Below, piece by piece: positions 63,791 to 64,000 of a stretch of 64,000 nt of DNA. Each line of letters begins with the position of its first letter. The stretch's first letter is position 1. The stretch lies in the NCBI RefSeq assembly GCF_935825525.1, contig NZ_CAKXZT010000166.1, forward strand, positions 1 to 64,000, written 5' to 3'. The position numbers were made by a program, and so were the translations under genes. The DNA comes from Mesorhizobium escarrei. GTDB lineage: Bacteria > Pseudomonadota > Alphaproteobacteria > Rhizobiales > Rhizobiaceae. Under the pieces are notes generated by a model that was not told where the DNA came from, did no database searches, and saw nothing but the letters and a program-made list of their open reading frames with translations.

Positions 63791-64000
63791 ATGAACGAGA
63801 TCACGAAGATTGAGCAAGCGCTGTCGTCGGACGCGAACGCCAAGGCGAGCATAGGCTCCCTTCTGGACAAGCAACGCAAGAACTACGGCCTTCAGCCGGA
63901 ATTCTATCTCTCCGACCATATCTATCGCCTCGACATCGAAAAGGTGCTGATGCCGCACTGGCAGTGCGTCAATCATGTCAGCGCCATTCCGAACGCCGGC
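63791..64000 (+). CDS. Rieske non-haem iron oxygenase alpha subunit, 5' part only
   Basis: Seventy codons at the window edge. The N-terminus contains YGLQPEFYLSDHIYRLDIEK and VLMPHWQCVNHVSAIP, the lead-in to a Rieske 2Fe-2S domain in ring-hydroxylating or amine-demethylating oxygenases. The Rieske CxH motif lies beyond the window. GGGAGG is seven bases before the ATG. Members act on aromatic acids or on quaternary amines and betaines; the pairing with a polar-amino-acid importer favours a nitrogenous substrate. Confidence 0.75.
   Translation, partial: MNEITKIEQALSSDANAKASIGSLLDKQRKNYGLQPEFYLSDHIYRLDIEKVLMPHWQCVNHVSAIPNAG

Overview
The window looks like an alphaproteobacterial, rhizobial-type (Hyphomicrobiales) genome. 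Evidence: high GC, an lpiA(mprF)-acvB pair, NodV/FixL-style PAS histidine kinases, a giant kinase/ATPase/histidine-kinase hybrid, and several stacked ABC catabolic operons. Genus cannot be fixed from the sequence alone; Mesorhizobium, Bradyrhizobium or a relative would fit. No rRNA, tRNA or CRISPR array was recognised.

Layout. (1) 0-2.3 kb is a decay zone with a small secreted protein and broken Dps, XapX and quinone-oxidoreductase genes. (2) 2.3-11.6 kb holds a DegP/HtrA protease, a small secreted protein, the lpiA/acvB membrane-lipid operon and a PAS histidine kinase. Two relics of the same 3-hydroxyisobutyrate-dehydrogenase-like gene start lie just upstream of neighbouring genes and read into them. 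(3) 12.2-14.3 kb is a compact four-gene envelope operon with an ExbB/TolQ/MotA-like channel protein. (4) 14.6-16.2 kb holds relics of a cytochrome c, an HD hydrolase and a histidine kinase around an intact AhpD-like gene. (5) 16.2-21.0 kb is a complete sugar-type ABC importer. (6) 21.1-27.2 kb carries the 1833-residue hybrid kinase, flanked by fragments of related kinases. (7) 27.2-32.7 kb is an accessory island: an IS91-type transposase relic, an unrecognised Cys-rich protein with a faint uracil-DNA-glycosylase look, a frameshifted DUF5681 gene, and a two-gene unit pairing a HEPN-like RX4H protein with an Abi-alpha (DUF4393) protein. That unit is the best candidate for an undescribed defence system here. 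(8) 32.8-64 kb is a large catabolic region.

The catabolic region contains a MaoC dehydratase, a hot-dog thioesterase, two GMC dehydrogenases around a complete branched-chain-amino-acid-type (Liv) importer, a TetR regulator, an HcnB/HcnC-like amine-oxidising flavoenzyme pair, a nitronate-monooxygenase-like enzyme, an acyl-CoA ligase, a CrtI-like oxidoreductase, RidA, a citryl-CoA-lyase-like enzyme and an Asp/Glu-racemase-family protein. It continues with a divergent operon (SDR, acyl-CoA dehydrogenase, NodB-type deacetylase, amidase, nitroreductase), a second TetR regulator, a polar-amino-acid importer and the start of a Rieske oxygenase. Together they suggest uptake and stepwise oxidation of one or more nitrogen-containing organic compounds through CoA-thioester intermediates; the substrate is not readable from sequence. 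Two operator-like motifs recur at the promoters of this region: TACCAAC(A/G)GGTA at about 48.46 and 54.28 kb with a weaker form at 52.2 kb, and TTCGACY-type boxes at 33.36, 33.61, 41.4, 54.14 and 60.35 kb. They suggest the region is regulated as a unit.
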